Below, in pieces: positions 33,737 to 43,094 of a stretch of 57,993 nt of DNA; positions within the stretch are counted from its first letter, which is position 1; each line of letters begins with the position of its first letter. The position numbers were made by a program, and so were the translations under genes. This stretch comes from Armatimonadota bacterium (lineage in GTDB: Bacteria; Armatimonadota; Fimbriimonadia; Fimbriimonadales; Fimbriimonadaceae): assembly GCA_023392285.1 (NCBI GenBank), contig JAEVZK010000101.1, forward strand, positions 1-57,993, given 5' to 3'. The notes under the pieces are model-generated. The model had not been told where the DNA came from, searched no databases, and saw nothing but the letters and a program-made list of their open reading frames with translations.

Positions 33737-34306
33737 ATGAAACGTAGACCAATTTTGGCGATATCACTCGCTGCGATATTTATTCTTCCTGCAGTAGCTG
33801 GGCAGCAGCGCCGACCTCCGATCCACAGCACGGCGAATATGGAGCACATGAAGCCCAAGAGCGGTGTCTCCGCGATGGATCGAAGTTTTGCCAAAGGAGC
33901 CGCGATCGCAAACATGGCCGAGGTGAAATTGGGTCAGTTGGCTCAACGCAATGGCGGCACATGGGCCAAGGGCTTTGGACGAGACATGGAACGCGAGCAC
34001 ACGATGGCGCAGAAAGAGCTGATGTCTCTTGCTCGATCAAAGAAGATTGCGCTTTCCGCTGACATCGACGCCACTCACAAGATGCTTTACAGCCGCCTCA
34101 GTCGCTTGCACGGTGCCGCATTTGATTCGGCTTACCGGTCAGAGATGATCAAGGGCCATACCAAAGTTCTCGCCGCGATCCGTAAGGAGATCAAGTCCGG
34201 CAACGACACGATGGTGAAGGGCTATGCGGTCAAGATGGAGCCCGCAGTCGAAATGCATTTGCGGAACGCACAAGAAAAGAAGACGATGACGATGGGTCAT
34301 CACTAA
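33737..34306 (+). CDS. DUF4142 exported protein
   Basis: 189 residues: signal peptide (AISLAAIFILPAVAGQ, cleavage near residue 22), then a helical DUF4142/ferritin-like region (AMDRSFAKGAAIANMAEVKL, EHTMAQKELMSLARSKKI, MLYSRLSRLHGAAFDSAYRS) and a Met/His-rich tail. Family members are periplasmic with unknown function; the His- and Met-rich ends could bind metal. AAAGGTG precedes the ATG as the ribosome site. Confidence 0.9.
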   Translation: MKRRPILAISLAAIFILPAVAGQQRRPPIHSTANMEHMKPKSGVSAMDRSFAKGAAIANMAEVKLGQLAQRNGGTWAKGFGRDMEREHTMAQKELMSLARSKKIALSADIDATHKMLYSRLSRLHGAAFDSAYRSEMIKGHTKVLAAIRKEIKSGNDTMVKGYAVKMEPAVEMHLRNAQEKKTMTMGHH

Positions 34307-34321
34307 TCTTCAAGGAAATTT

Positions 34322-34345
34322 GGGGGGCTGCGAGCGCAGTCTCCC
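34322..34345. terminator. Hairpin between convergent genes
   Basis: GGGGGG-CTGC, loop GAGC, GCAG-TCTCCC forms a ten-pair stem with two G-U pairs. Neither side has a real T run, so termination is weak or factor-assisted. Position between the DUF4142 gene and a convergent small gene supports it. Confidence 0.4.
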
Positions 34346-34404
34346 TCGCCGTATTTCGCGCAGATCAGCTTTAGCCGAGCATTGACAATTCACCAGCCGC
34401 GGGA

Positions 34405-34620
34405 TCATCGGTCTCTGGGACCATTGAGGCGGTGCAGTCTCACGATACCGGTGGACTCGTCATACTTGGCGTCGAAGCCATATTCAGCGGCTGCTTCGAG
34501 TATCTGGCCAAGCTCATGGACAGATGGAACCCGCACCTCGAATATCCGTAGGCTCTTTTGCGCGGCCATTGCGTGGACCACGGCCAGCGGAGAGGAGACT
34601 TCATCCACAGAATCATTCAT
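34405..34620 (-). CDS. Small hypothetical protein
   Basis: 71 residues from the ATG at 34620 (MNDSVDEVSSPLAVVHAM). Unrecognised. An amphipathic alpha/beta pattern with SVHELGQILEAAAEYGFDAK and a strand-like end (GIVRLHRLNG) looks like a genuine small protein, and codon use matches the neighbours. A GGAG lies ~10 bases upstream. The opposite-strand frame in this stretch is less protein-like. Moderate confidence only. Confidence 0.5.
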   Translation of the reverse strand: MNDSVDEVSSPLAVVHAMAAQKSLRIFEVRVPSVHELGQILEAAAEYGFDAKYDESTGIVRLHRLNGPRDR

Positions 34621-34743
34621 TGCAACTTGCTCCAAACCATTCTGGCGTCATATGCCTGACAGATTCGGAGCTGATTGCAAACCTGGTATTTTTTTCAGAA
34701 ATCGCCCGCCCGAGTTGACGCGAGAGCCACGCAGCTCAAGTAG

Positions 34744-34749
34744 TAAAAT
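34744..34749 (+). promoter_or_regulatory. Putative leaderless -10 (TAAAAT) of uvrB
   Basis: TAAAAT ends 8 bases before the uvrB ATG at 34758, with GTAGACAG between and no Shine-Dalgarno sequence. Confidence 0.5.
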
Positions 34750-34757
34750 GTAGACAG

Positions 34758-36833
34758 ATGGCTATCGTAAAATACAACGATCCGATTCAGCTAAGTGGAG
34801 ACTTCTCGCCAAAAGGAGATCAGGCCAGTGCCATCGCCGGCTTAGCCGAAGGACTCGATTCAGGATATCGGTTCCAGACGTTGCTAGGTGCCACCGGCAC
34901 CGGTAAGACGTTTACGATGGCGAGCGTTATTCAGGAGACACAGCGACCGGCCCTCATCATGGCGCACAACAAGACTCTTGCCGCCCAGCTGTGTCAGGAG
35001 TTCCGAGCATTCTTCCCCAACAACTCGGTTCAGTACTTCATCAGCTATTACGATTACTACCAGCCGGAAGCCTACGTGCCCGGATCAGACCTTTACATTG
35101 AGAAGGATTCGAGCGTCAATGAAGAAATTGAGCGTCTTCGCCATGCCGCGACACACGCGTTGCTCGAGCGCCGCGACGTGATTGTCGTTGCCTCGGTCTC
35201 GTGCATATACGGTCTAGGTTCACCCAGCGAGTATGCAGAGGCCGTCGTCACGTTCCGCACAAACGAACAGTTCGACATGGACGAGGTTCTTGCCAAGCTC
35301 GTTCAGATGCAGTTCGTCCGAAATGAAATGGTTCTCCAGCGGGGAACGTTCCGCGTTCGCGGCGATACCTTAGAGATTCAACCCAAAGATGAGGAAATCG
35401 TCACACGCATTGAGTTCTTCGGTGACACAGTGGAGCGGATTCGACTCTTCGATCCGCTGACCGGAGAGGTCCTAGATGAACCCTCGCAAGTCTCTGTCTT
35501 CCCCGCTACCCACTATGTGACGCCCTGGGCGCGCATGGATGATGTGATCGGAGAGATCACGAACGAGATGAAGATGCAAGAAGAGCTGTTCATTTCGCAG
35601 GGCAAACTCCTCGAAGCACAACGGCTGCGCCAACGCACCGAGTTCGACATTGAGATGATGAAGGAGGTCGGCTACTGCAACGGGATCGAAAACTATTCAC
35701 GGTATTTCGATGGACGCGCTCCTGGAACCGCCCCCTACACCCTCCTCGACTTCTTGCCGAGCGACACGATTGTGTTCATCGACGAGAGCCATCAGACCAT
35801 CCCCCAGATCCGGGCGATGTACAACGGAGACCAGCAGCGCAAGTCGGTGCTAGTTGACTATGGATTCCGACTTCCGAGCGCGCTCGACAACCGTCCTTTG
35901 AAATTCGACGAGTTCCTTACCCGAGTTCCGCAAGTTGTCTTTGTCTCCGCGACCCCAGGGCCATTTGAGAGCGAGGTGCAGTCGCAGGTGGTCGAGCAGA
36001 TCATCCGCCCAACTTACATCGTCGATCCGCCTATCGATGTGCGTCCCACCAAGGGCCAGATCGATGATCTCATCAACGAAATTGCGAAACGGAAAGACCT
36101 GGGCCAGCGTTGCCTGGTCACCACGTTGACGAAGAAGATGTCGGAAGACCTCACCGGATACCTGCAGGATTTGAATATCAAAGTGCAATACATCCACTCG
36201 AATGTGCATTCACTTGAAAGGCCGGAAATCCTTCGCGATCTGCGCCTTGGAGTCTACGACGTGCTTGTCGGCGTTAATCTTTTGCGAGAAGGACTCGACC
36301 TGCCCGAAGTGACTCTCGTCGCCATCCTGGACGCTGACAAGGAAGGATTTCTTCGTTCTGAAACGTCCCTCATCCAGACGATTGGCCGAGCTGCAAGAAA
36401 CGTCGACAGCCGAGTCATCATGTACGCCGACACCGTCACCGGCTCCATGCAGCGGGCGATTGACGAAACGAACCGAAGACGGATGATTCAGGAGCGACAC
36501 AACGCCGACAACAACATTGCTCCAACCACTGTGAACAAGGTCGTGCGCGAAACTGTGCGCGCTTACGACGCGGTCGCTGAAGTCATCGCCCAATACGATG
36601 AGAAAACCGCCGCAAAGATTAAAGACGGCGAAACTCCCATGCGGCTTGAGGACCTTCCCATCCTCATCTCCTCTCTTGAGAAGGAGATGAAGGACCTCGC
36701 GAAAGCGATGGAGTTCGAGAAGGCTGCTCAAGTGAGGGATGAGATCAACTCTCTACGTGCGTTGATGGGGACAAGCGATGGGAAGCTCGGAATGGGCAAG
36801 CGTAAGCTCAAACGAGCGACGGTCGGGCGATAA
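34758..36833 (+). CDS. uvrB: Excinuclease ABC subunit B
   Basis: 691 residues, full length. Walker A is GATGTGKTFTMA, the DNA-separating beta-hairpin region is YYDYYQPEAYVPGSDLYIEK, the DExx box is VFIDESHQTIPQI, and helicase motifs V/VI are VGVNLLREGLDLPEV and QTIGRAARN. The C-terminal UVR domain (LEKEMKDLAKAMEFEKAAQV) contacts UvrC. UvrB verifies damage and loads UvrC in nucleotide excision repair. It stands alone; uvrA and uvrC are not in the window. Confidence 0.97.
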   Translation: MAIVKYNDPIQLSGDFSPKGDQASAIAGLAEGLDSGYRFQTLLGATGTGKTFTMASVIQETQRPALIMAHNKTLAAQLCQEFRAFFPNNSVQYFISYYDYYQPEAYVPGSDLYIEKDSSVNEEIERLRHAATHALLERRDVIVVASVSCIYGLGSPSEYAEAVVTFRTNEQFDMDEVLAKLVQMQFVRNEMVLQRGTFRVRGDTLEIQPKDEEIVTRIEFFGDTVERIRLFDPLTGEVLDEPSQVSVFPATHYVTPWARMDDVIGEITNEMKMQEELFISQGKLLEAQRLRQRTEFDIEMMKEVGYCNGIENYSRYFDGRAPGTAPYTLLDFLPSDTIVFIDESHQTIPQIRAMYNGDQQRKSVLVDYGFRLPSALDNRPLKFDEFLTRVPQVVFVSATPGPFESEVQSQVVEQIIRPTYIVDPPIDVRPTKGQIDDLINEIAKRKDLGQRCLVTTLTKKMSEDLTGYLQDLNIKVQYIHSNVHSLERPEILRDLRLGVYDVLVGVNLLREGLDLPEVTLVAILDADKEGFLRSETSLIQTIGRAARNVDSRVIMYADTVTGSMQRAIDETNRRRMIQERHNADNNIAPTTVNKVVRETVRAYDAVAEVIAQYDEKTAAKIKDGETPMRLEDLPILISSLEKEMKDLAKAMEFEKAAQVRDEINSLRALMGTSDGKLGMGKRKLKRATVGR

Positions 36834-36939
36834 GGCTTTTTGAAGAGGCGAAAGGCGTCTCAGGACCGGAGGTGACTGACTCACAGCCGTACATTGCCTA
36901 CGAAGGCTTCCCTTTCAAAACGCGGTACACGCACTGGTT

Positions 36940-36945
36940 TAGACT
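36940..36945 (+). promoter_or_regulatory. Putative leaderless -10 (TAGACT)
   Basis: TAGACT ends exactly 6 bases before the GTG at 36952, supporting that GTG as the start; no Shine-Dalgarno sequence is present. Confidence 0.5.
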
Positions 36946-36951
36946 AAGGAC

Positions 36952-39219
36952 GTGAAATTCTTTGGCGTCTTATCCGCGACGCTTCTCTTCTTCGTCTTCG
37001 GAAAGGCTGATATTGACTGCTCGAAGGCCGTCGTGATCTCTCAAATCGGAGCGACACCGGCGGAAGTCCATGCCGCACAGGAGCTTCGGGACTACCTTAG
37101 CAAGATTACGGGAGCGAATATCCTCTTGCGCACCGGCGCTGCCGACGCTCCCAAGAATGCGATCATTGTTGGACAAGGGCCAGTTACCCGCAAGCTGCTG
37201 CCGGACTGCGACTGGTCCAAGTTAGGAGCGGAGCAGACTCTGGTGAGGACCGTTGGCGATCGACTTGTGGTAGCGGGTGGCCGTTCCCGCGGGACTCTCT
37301 ATGCGGTGTACCGCCTTCTGCAGGAGAAGGGTGGGGTGCGCTGGTGGACGCCTTGGGCTACCACGATCCCGTCTAATTCATCGCTGAAATTGGGAGCGTT
37401 GAACTGGAGTGAGACTCCGGCCTTTGAGTATCGCGATCCGTATTGGTTTCACAGCTTCGACGCCGATTGGGCAGCGCGCAACTTTGATAATGGCTTCAAC
37501 ACACGCGTGGGAGCGGAGCGTGGCGGCAAGGTGGAATACGCGGGTTTCGTTCACACCTACAACGGTCTCGTTCCTCCGGATCTTTTTTCGAAACATCCCG
37601 AGTGGTTCAGTCTTATCGGGGGTAAGCGAACCAACCAGAACGCCCAGCTTTGCACAACCAACCCTGCTCTCCGCGATTTTGTCGTGGAACAGGTGAAGAA
37701 GACGCTTCGAGCAAATCCCAAAGCAACAATCATCTCCGTAAGTCAGAATGACTGCTTCAATCCCTGCCAATGTGAGGTGTGTCAGGCATTGGCAGAGCGA
37801 GAAGGTTCACAGGCCGCCCTTGTTCTGGACCTCGCGAACTATGTAGGTCAGAAGATCGAGAAGGAATTTCCGAATGTGGCGGTGGACACCCTCGCTTACC
37901 AGTGGTCAAGGCATCCCACCCGCACGATGCGGCCGCGCCCGAATGTCATCGTGCGACTGTGCAGCATCGAATGCAATTTCGCGTACCCGCTTAGCGCTCC
38001 CGAAAACGCAAGTTTCGGTGACGATATCAGAGGCTGGAGCAAACTGACAAATCGCCTCTACGTGTGGGACTACTGCACCGATTTTGCCCACTACATGCTG
38101 CCCTTCCCCGACTACTTCAGCTTGCCAGCGACGATTCAGTGGTTCTCGGAGAACGGGGTCAAAGGCGTTTTTGAGGAGGGCGATTACTCCTCGAATGGGG
38201 GTGATATGGCTGAGTTGAAAGCCTGGGTAACCGCGCAGCTCCTGTGGAATCCTGAACAAAATCCTGAAGGACTTATCAACGAGTTCCTCGCCGGATATTA
38301 TGGGCCAGCCGCTGCGTCGATTCGCGCGTACATGGACTTACTGGCGGGTCAGGCTAAGCAAGACAACCTCACGTTTGCGGCGGGCTTCATGCAGTCCTAC
38401 CTCGACTATCCTGTAATGTTGCAGGCCGAGACCTTATGGAGAAAAGCGGAGGCAAGTGTGGCAGGCGATCCAGTGCTCACCTGGCGGGTCGCGCAGTCTC
38501 ACATCAATCCCCAATATGCGTGGATATGTCGCTGGATGGATTACCGTCGAGAAACTCTAGCCTCCAAGACGCCTTGGCCGGTGAACGCCTCCCGAGCGGC
38601 TTTCGCCGAGGCTTGGCTCAAGCGGGCAACCACACCGGGCCCGGAGGGTTGGAATCCCGTAACAACGGTGAACGAGGGCGGCTACCCTCCAAAAGACTTC
38701 GTGAAGAGTCTAGGAACCGATCAACCTGATCCGGTCTTCCATGCCCCACCAGTCCGACAGCCAAACGCTGCACCGCCGACCGGACTGACAAAAGGGATTG
38801 ACCTCCAAGACGACCGCGCCAATTTGTGGCAGGTGCCGACCGGCTGCGAACTTCGATCAGACCCGCTTGCCAGCGACGGCGCTGCGTGCTGGATGCCTGG
38901 CAACCATCACGAGTGGGCATTTCAAATTCCTCTCTCAAAAGTTCATATCGAGGGTCGCTACAAACTTTATGTCGTCGCCCGGGTAGACAGCGGTCCCAGG
39001 GACGAGTCCGTGGGCTTCTCGACCGGAATATGGGACAACGCAAACCGGCGCGACGTGATGACCTACAGCTATCCGCTCACCCGCTGCTCATCCACTTACC
39101 AAACTTATGAGATCGGAACGTTCGACCTCACTCAGCAGATGACGATCTGGGCCGCGCCTCCCGCCAACCCAAAGGTGCAGTCCGTCTGGATAGACCGGGT
39201 CTACCTGGTGCGCGCCTAG
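36952..39219 (+). CDS. DUF4838 secreted glycosidase-like protein
   Basis: 755 residues. Signal peptide at residues 1-19 (VLSATLLFFVFGKA). An N-terminal alpha-glucuronidase/GH20-like beta domain follows (HAAQELRDYLSKITGANILL, RGTLYAVYRLLQEKGGVRWW). The DUF4838 TIM-like domain has SVSQNDCFNPCQCEVCQALA and CSIECNFAYPLSAPEN. The last ~150 residues resemble a carbohydrate-binding beta-sandwich. The family is widespread in polysaccharide degraders; substrate unproven. The CxxC-C cysteines may bind metal. An AAA ATPase gene follows after 9 bases. Confidence 0.88.
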   Translation: MKFFGVLSATLLFFVFGKADIDCSKAVVISQIGATPAEVHAAQELRDYLSKITGANILLRTGAADAPKNAIIVGQGPVTRKLLPDCDWSKLGAEQTLVRTVGDRLVVAGGRSRGTLYAVYRLLQEKGGVRWWTPWATTIPSNSSLKLGALNWSETPAFEYRDPYWFHSFDADWAARNFDNGFNTRVGAERGGKVEYAGFVHTYNGLVPPDLFSKHPEWFSLIGGKRTNQNAQLCTTNPALRDFVVEQVKKTLRANPKATIISVSQNDCFNPCQCEVCQALAEREGSQAALVLDLANYVGQKIEKEFPNVAVDTLAYQWSRHPTRTMRPRPNVIVRLCSIECNFAYPLSAPENASFGDDIRGWSKLTNRLYVWDYCTDFAHYMLPFPDYFSLPATIQWFSENGVKGVFEEGDYSSNGGDMAELKAWVTAQLLWNPEQNPEGLINEFLAGYYGPAAASIRAYMDLLAGQAKQDNLTFAAGFMQSYLDYPVMLQAETLWRKAEASVAGDPVLTWRVAQSHINPQYAWICRWMDYRRETLASKTPWPVNASRAAFAEAWLKRATTPGPEGWNPVTTVNEGGYPPKDFVKSLGTDQPDPVFHAPPVRQPNAAPPTGLTKGIDLQDDRANLWQVPTGCELRSDPLASDGAACWMPGNHHEWAFQIPLSKVHIEGRYKLYVVARVDSGPRDESVGFSTGIWDNANRRDVMTYSYPLTRCSSTYQTYEIGTFDLTQQMTIWAAPPANPKVQSVWIDRVYLVRA

Positions 39220-39228
39220 GCGGTCCTG

Positions 39229-40341
39229 ATGCCGATCAAAGAACTGACGGTACAAGGCTACAGGTCGATCAGGAGCCTCTCTGTGCCTCTCAAAAGGATC
39301 AATGTGCTTACTGGCCCAAACGCCTGCGGCAAGAGCAACTTGTATCATTCCATTTCCCTGCTGTTCAAGGCAGCCAATGGTGGACTTGCCCGCGCAATCG
39401 CCGCAGAAGGTGGAATGGAATCGGTCTTCTGGGCAGGAGCGCATTCCGGAAAGAAGAAGATTGAGCTTGATCTTCAAATCGACGACTTCCGCTTCCAGCT
39501 GCGAATTGGTAAAGTGGGCGCTATGGCAGGCTCAAGGTTCAGCCTGGATCCAGCTATCGAGGAAGAAATCATCACCGACCTCACCGAGCGGAAACCAGTA
39601 AAGATCGCCGAGCGCGGAAGGGGCACTTGCTATGTTCGCGATCGAGAAGGCATTCGGCAATCCTACCATCTCCAACTAGAGCCGGAAGAGTCAGTCTTAT
39701 CCCAAATCAGCGACCCTTTCCAATACCCGCACCTTTCCTTTGTGAGGAGAGTCATCGGGAAGTGGCGCTTCTACCATCAGTTTCGAACTGATGCCGACTC
39801 GCCTCTCCGCAAACCACAGATCCCTTCGAGGACACCGATCATGGCACCCGACGGAAGTGATGTCGCCCTAGCTCTGCAGACGATCATTGAGAATGGAGAC
39901 GACCAGGCACTCGATACTGCGGTGAAAGAGGCCCTCGATGGCGCTCGCTTGGTGATCATCGGCGGCGACGATGGTTTATCGGTGGGTCTCGACGTGCGGG
40001 GTATTGCACGCACACTTACTGCGCACGAGCTGTCGGACGGCACCTTGCGATATCTGTGTTTGTTGGGAGCTCTCCTGAGCCCCAGTGCAGCGCCGCTTCT
40101 CGCGCTTAACGAACCAGAATCCAGTCTTCATCCCCAAGTCCTGAAGCCTCTTGCGAAGCTCATCGTCGCCGCGTCCGAGCGCTCGCAAATATGGCTAACC
40201 ACTCACTCGGCTCGCTTAGCTGATGCTATATCCGCGCAATCAGGCGTAAAAGCAATCGAGCTAGTGAAGGTGAATGGGGAAACGATGCGCGCGGGTAGAA
40301 CCGATCCACGAGTCTACTACTCATCCGAACCCGACGAGTAA
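39229..40341 (+). CDS. AAA family ATPase (RecF/SMC-like, ABC-type)
   Basis: 370 residues. ELTVQGYRSIRSLSVPL and the Walker A GPNACGKSNLYH at the N-terminus, an ABC-type signature ELSDGTLRYLCLLG, Walker B with LLALNEPESSLHPQVL, and the switch His in WLTTHSARLAD make it a RecF/OLD-like single-chain ATPase without a TOPRIM or nuclease domain. The coiled-coil arms are very short. Similar proteins occur as housekeeping proteins and as parts of defence systems, but here no nuclease, helicase or other partner gene is adjacent. Function unknown. Confidence 0.88.
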   Translation: MPIKELTVQGYRSIRSLSVPLKRINVLTGPNACGKSNLYHSISLLFKAANGGLARAIAAEGGMESVFWAGAHSGKKKIELDLQIDDFRFQLRIGKVGAMAGSRFSLDPAIEEEIITDLTERKPVKIAERGRGTCYVRDREGIRQSYHLQLEPEESVLSQISDPFQYPHLSFVRRVIGKWRFYHQFRTDADSPLRKPQIPSRTPIMAPDGSDVALALQTIIENGDDQALDTAVKEALDGARLVIIGGDDGLSVGLDVRGIARTLTAHELSDGTLRYLCLLGALLSPSAAPLLALNEPESSLHPQVLKPLAKLIVAASERSQIWLTTHSARLADAISAQSGVKAIELVKVNGETMRAGRTDPRVYYSSEPDE

Positions 40342-40352
40342 CCATCCCTCGG

Positions 40353-40358
40353 TATACT
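40353..40358 (+). promoter_or_regulatory. Putative leaderless -10 (TATACT)
   Basis: TATACT ends 6 bases before the ATG at 40365, only 11 bases after the previous stop; no Shine-Dalgarno sequence is present. One of the best members of the group. Confidence 0.55.
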
Positions 40359-40364
40359 CGCCGA

Positions 40365-41426
40365 ATGCCAAAAGGCGAGTACCTCCAATACGGGGGCCAA
40401 GCGATTATCGAGGGCGTGATGATGCGCTCGCCGCGATTCTTTAGCGTCGCCTGCCGAGCTCCAAACGGCGAAATCATCAGCACCACCGAAGCTCTCGAGA
40501 AAACTTGGATTGGTCGCCAAAAGTGGCTGAAGCTTCCCTTCCTTCGAGGTTCCCTCGCTCTTCTGGATGCTATGGCTCTGGGTATCAAGGCGATGCGCTT
40601 CTCGGCAAATGTGCAGATAGATCCTCAGTACGGAGCACCCGCAACCGAGACTGCTGAAGCGAAACCGGCGGACGTTACGATCCAAACCCCTGCCGCCGCG
40701 GCGAGCGGGAAAGCCCCCAACAAGGCCATTCAAGACGCTTCCGTAGGTGGCGCAATGGTCTTCGGCATCGCTTTCGGACTATTCCTCTTCGTCCTTTTGC
40801 CGAATTGGCTCGCGGAAGGATTGAAGAAGTTCGGCATTGATAATCCGATGGAGCTCAATCTGGCAGCGGGATTAATCAAAATCATTTTCTTCATCGCCTA
40901 CCTTGCTGCCATCGGGCAAATGGAAGGGATCAAAGAAGTATTTCGCTATCACGGTGCGGAGCATAAGGCGATCAACGCTCTCGAAGCTGGGCACGAAGAA
41001 CTTGATCGTGACTTCTGCCAAGCTCAGACGCGATTCCACCCCAGATGTGGAACCAGCTTCGCCGTCATTGTCTTGATCGTCAGCCTTTTTCTCTTTACGT
41101 TCGTGCCGCGTTATCCGTTGGGAGAGTCGACGTTCGGCCTCTTTAACGTTCTGATTCGAGTCGCTCTCGAAATCATCATTTTGCCGATCATTGCCGGAAT
41201 CTCCTACGAGCTTCTCCGCCTTGCCGGCAAGTTTCGGAATCAGGGGCTCGTGAACGCTGCATTCAAGCCGGGTGTGTGGACGCAACGGTTGACGACTCGG
41301 GAGCCGAAATTGGATCAGGTTGACGTGGCCATCGTGGCACTAAAGAACGTGCTTCGTGCAGAAGCCACCGGTTCAGTTGACATCCCACCCCATGAGGATG
41401 CCTTGGAATCCGCTCCGATGATCTAG
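40365..41426 (+). CDS. DUF1385 membrane protein (YqhQ family)
   Basis: 353 residues. The family opening YGGQAIIEGVMMRSPRFFSV is intact, then WLKLPFLRGSLALLDAMALG, several membrane helices, the FRYHGAEHKAINALEAG motif and TRFHPRCGTSFAVIVLIVSL. YqhQ-type proteins are conserved membrane proteins of unknown function, commonly near prmC/prfA; the His/Glu/Cys residues suggest a metal site. A Pro/Ala-rich insert lies at ~95-120. The stop interlocks with that of the convergent DUF5658-like gene on CTAG (41423-41426). Confidence 0.92.
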   Translation: MPKGEYLQYGGQAIIEGVMMRSPRFFSVACRAPNGEIISTTEALEKTWIGRQKWLKLPFLRGSLALLDAMALGIKAMRFSANVQIDPQYGAPATETAEAKPADVTIQTPAAAASGKAPNKAIQDASVGGAMVFGIAFGLFLFVLLPNWLAEGLKKFGIDNPMELNLAAGLIKIIFFIAYLAAIGQMEGIKEVFRYHGAEHKAINALEAGHEELDRDFCQAQTRFHPRCGTSFAVIVLIVSLFLFTFVPRYPLGESTFGLFNVLIRVALEIIILPIIAGISYELLRLAGKFRNQGLVNAAFKPGVWTQRLTTREPKLDQVDVAIVALKNVLRAEATGSVDIPPHEDALESAPMI

Positions 41427-41725
41427 CGAGCGCTTAAAAACCAGGTCGTCCAAACGAAGAGATAAGCAACCGTTCCCCAGCAGCAAGCGGCCCTCACAAA
41501 GCGAAGGTTGGTCTTGGCGTACCATGCCAAGGCGACCCATGCGGCGACGAGCGTGAGTCCCTTGACGAAGGCAAAAAGCCATTCGCTCTGCTCGATGAAG
41601 ACCCTCATGAGAGGGTTTAGCTCAACAATCTTTCCGTTCGCGTGCAGCAGTGCCGTGGATGCGAGATCAGAAAACCCGACGAAGAGGAGGACGAAGAGCG
41701 ATTTGGTGGGCACTGCGATCTTCAT
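41423..41725 (-). CDS. DUF5658-like small membrane protein
   Basis: 100 residues from the ATG at 41725 (MKIAVPTKSLFVLLFVGF), with three hydrophobic helices. The FSDLASTALLHANGKIVELN segment plus PLM, followed by FAFVKGLTLVAAWVALAWY, matches the D-x3-T...G-x-ELNP pattern of DUF5658. Function unknown. The 5' end overlaps the dacB reading frame by 59 bases, so the true start of one or stop of the other deserves checking; a longer frame up to 41797 exists but looks like dacB shadow. Confidence 0.68.
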   Translation of the reverse strand: MKIAVPTKSLFVLLFVGFSDLASTALLHANGKIVELNPLMRVFIEQSEWLFAFVKGLTLVAAWVALAWYAKTNLRFVRAACCWGTVAYLFVWTTWFLSAR

Positions 41726-43004
41726 GATTGTTCGCAGTCGCAGGAACCGTGCCGAAGGCTCCTCCTGAGTAGAGTTTTTGGATAAATTTGTCGGCAATTG
41801 TGCGGGCTTCCTTTTCGGTGCAAAGAAAATGATTGAGGATCAAACTGACGATGTAAGTTTTATTATCCTTCGACTTTACATATCCAGAGAGGGCCACGAC
41901 CATGTCAAGTGTTCCAGTTTTTCCCGCGAAATCGACGCCTTCTAGCCTATTTGTCAGGGTTCCTGAACCTGGACGGTCCAAGGCACTGAGCCAGACCGTG
42001 CCCGTTGGTTGCTGAAGATCCCACAGCAGAAGTTTGGCAATTCCCCGTGTAGTTACGAGGTTATGCCGGCTCATCCCACTTCCATCGTATGGCCGAAAGT
42101 CTTGCGGATCGATGCCAACCCCATGGATCATGAAGGATCGCATTTGTGCGGGGGCAACCGAGTAGGGATGATCACCCAGCTTGACGTCCTTTAACGCTGC
42201 CATAAGGAGAAGGTTCTCCGCAATATTGTTGTCGCTGCGGGTCAGACACTCTCTCATCGTCTCGATAAGGGGCGGTCCACCCAAAATCAAAGTAGGTGGC
42301 GTTGTCGGCACCGACGCAGTAGCGACCCGGCGACCCCCCAAGTAGAGCGCCGCGCTGTCGTTCGGCTTTTCAAGTGCGAGCTTGTCGATCACACCTGCTG
42401 CGGTCGGCATCTTTCCATTCACAAGCATCGTCCGCCGGATCGGATCGTAGAACACCTGTGGCTTGCCGGTTTTCACGCCTCGCACTGGCCGAAGCCCGTA
42501 ATTTCTCGGCTCCAACCATATCTTCTCACCCTGTGCCCACACTTCGAAAGAACCGCGGTCCACTGTGAAGGCCGTAATCGGAGCCGCATATTTGTTGGGT
42601 AGGTCATCCAGCTCCCACGATGGTGGAATGAATGGACTGTAGGCTTCCCTCACGTACACCGGAACCTTGGTGTTGCCTCCAAGTTCCTTTGCTGCCCTCT
42701 GCAGCCGCTCGTGGGTCATCATGGGATCACCGGGGCTGTCCACTACCAACCGATCTTTCAGCTTCCATATCCTGGTCTGAGGCCGATAATCAGGACCAAG
42801 TTTGGCGAGTGCGTAGCTGTTCGTCAGCAATTTTTGATTGCTCGCGGGCATGAGGCGAAGCGACGAATTTTTTTCATAAAGTGTCTGGCCCACGTCATCG
42901 GTCACAACGCAGCTCACCAGGGCGCCCGAGAGCCGATCATCGCTCAAGATGCTGTCGAGAGGAGTGGATTGGCACAAAGCTAGCGCCAAGACTGCGGCAA
43001 ACAT
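41667..43004 (-). CDS. dacB: D-alanyl-D-alanine carboxypeptidase/endopeptidase (PBP4, S13)
   Basis: 445 residues with a short signal peptide (MFAAVLALALCQS). Active-site motifs are SxxK in MPASNQKLLTN, SxN in TRSDNNIAENLL and KTG in DFAGKTGTLDMV. The large inserted domain of the S13 family lies between the first two. PBP4 trims D-Ala and cuts peptide cross-links in the periplasm. The C-terminal ~30 residues (after SGGAFGTVP) are Arg/His-rich and coincide with the start of the DUF5658-like gene, so they may be a read-through extension of the frame. The ATG has TAAACT 6 bases upstream. Confidence 0.93.
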   Translation of the reverse strand: MFAAVLALALCQSTPLDSILSDDRLSGALVSCVVTDDVGQTLYEKNSSLRLMPASNQKLLTNSYALAKLGPDYRPQTRIWKLKDRLVVDSPGDPMMTHERLQRAAKELGGNTKVPVYVREAYSPFIPPSWELDDLPNKYAAPITAFTVDRGSFEVWAQGEKIWLEPRNYGLRPVRGVKTGKPQVFYDPIRRTMLVNGKMPTAAGVIDKLALEKPNDSAALYLGGRRVATASVPTTPPTLILGGPPLIETMRECLTRSDNNIAENLLLMAALKDVKLGDHPYSVAPAQMRSFMIHGVGIDPQDFRPYDGSGMSRHNLVTTRGIAKLLLWDLQQPTGTVWLSALDRPGSGTLTNRLEGVDFAGKTGTLDMVVALSGYVKSKDNKTYIVSLILNHFLCTEKEARTIADKFIQKLYSGGAFGTVPATANNHEDRSAHQIALRPPLRRVF

Positions 43005-43010
43005 GGGCTC

Positions 43011-43016
43011 AGTTTA
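43011..43016 (-). promoter_or_regulatory. Putative leaderless -10 (TAAACT) of dacB
   Basis: TATAAACT on the minus strand; TAAACT ends 6 bases before the dacB ATG at 43004. The spacer GAGCCC has no ribosome site. Confidence 0.5.
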
Positions 43017-43094
43017 TAGGAAATTTTTCCAGGCCCGAAAAAGGACAACACGATTGCAACTTTAATTCTTCTAACTTGCGGAGGATCAGTTGTT

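Noticed and set aside
34382..34753. Plus-strand reading frame opposite the small gene at 34405-34620
   Set aside because: Its residues are Ser/Arg-rich and irregular as expected of an antisense shadow.
39229..40341. AAA ATPase as part of a defence system
   Set aside because: No nuclease, helicase, reverse transcriptase or toxin gene is adjacent; neighbours are DUF4838 and YqhQ. Position does not support a defence island.
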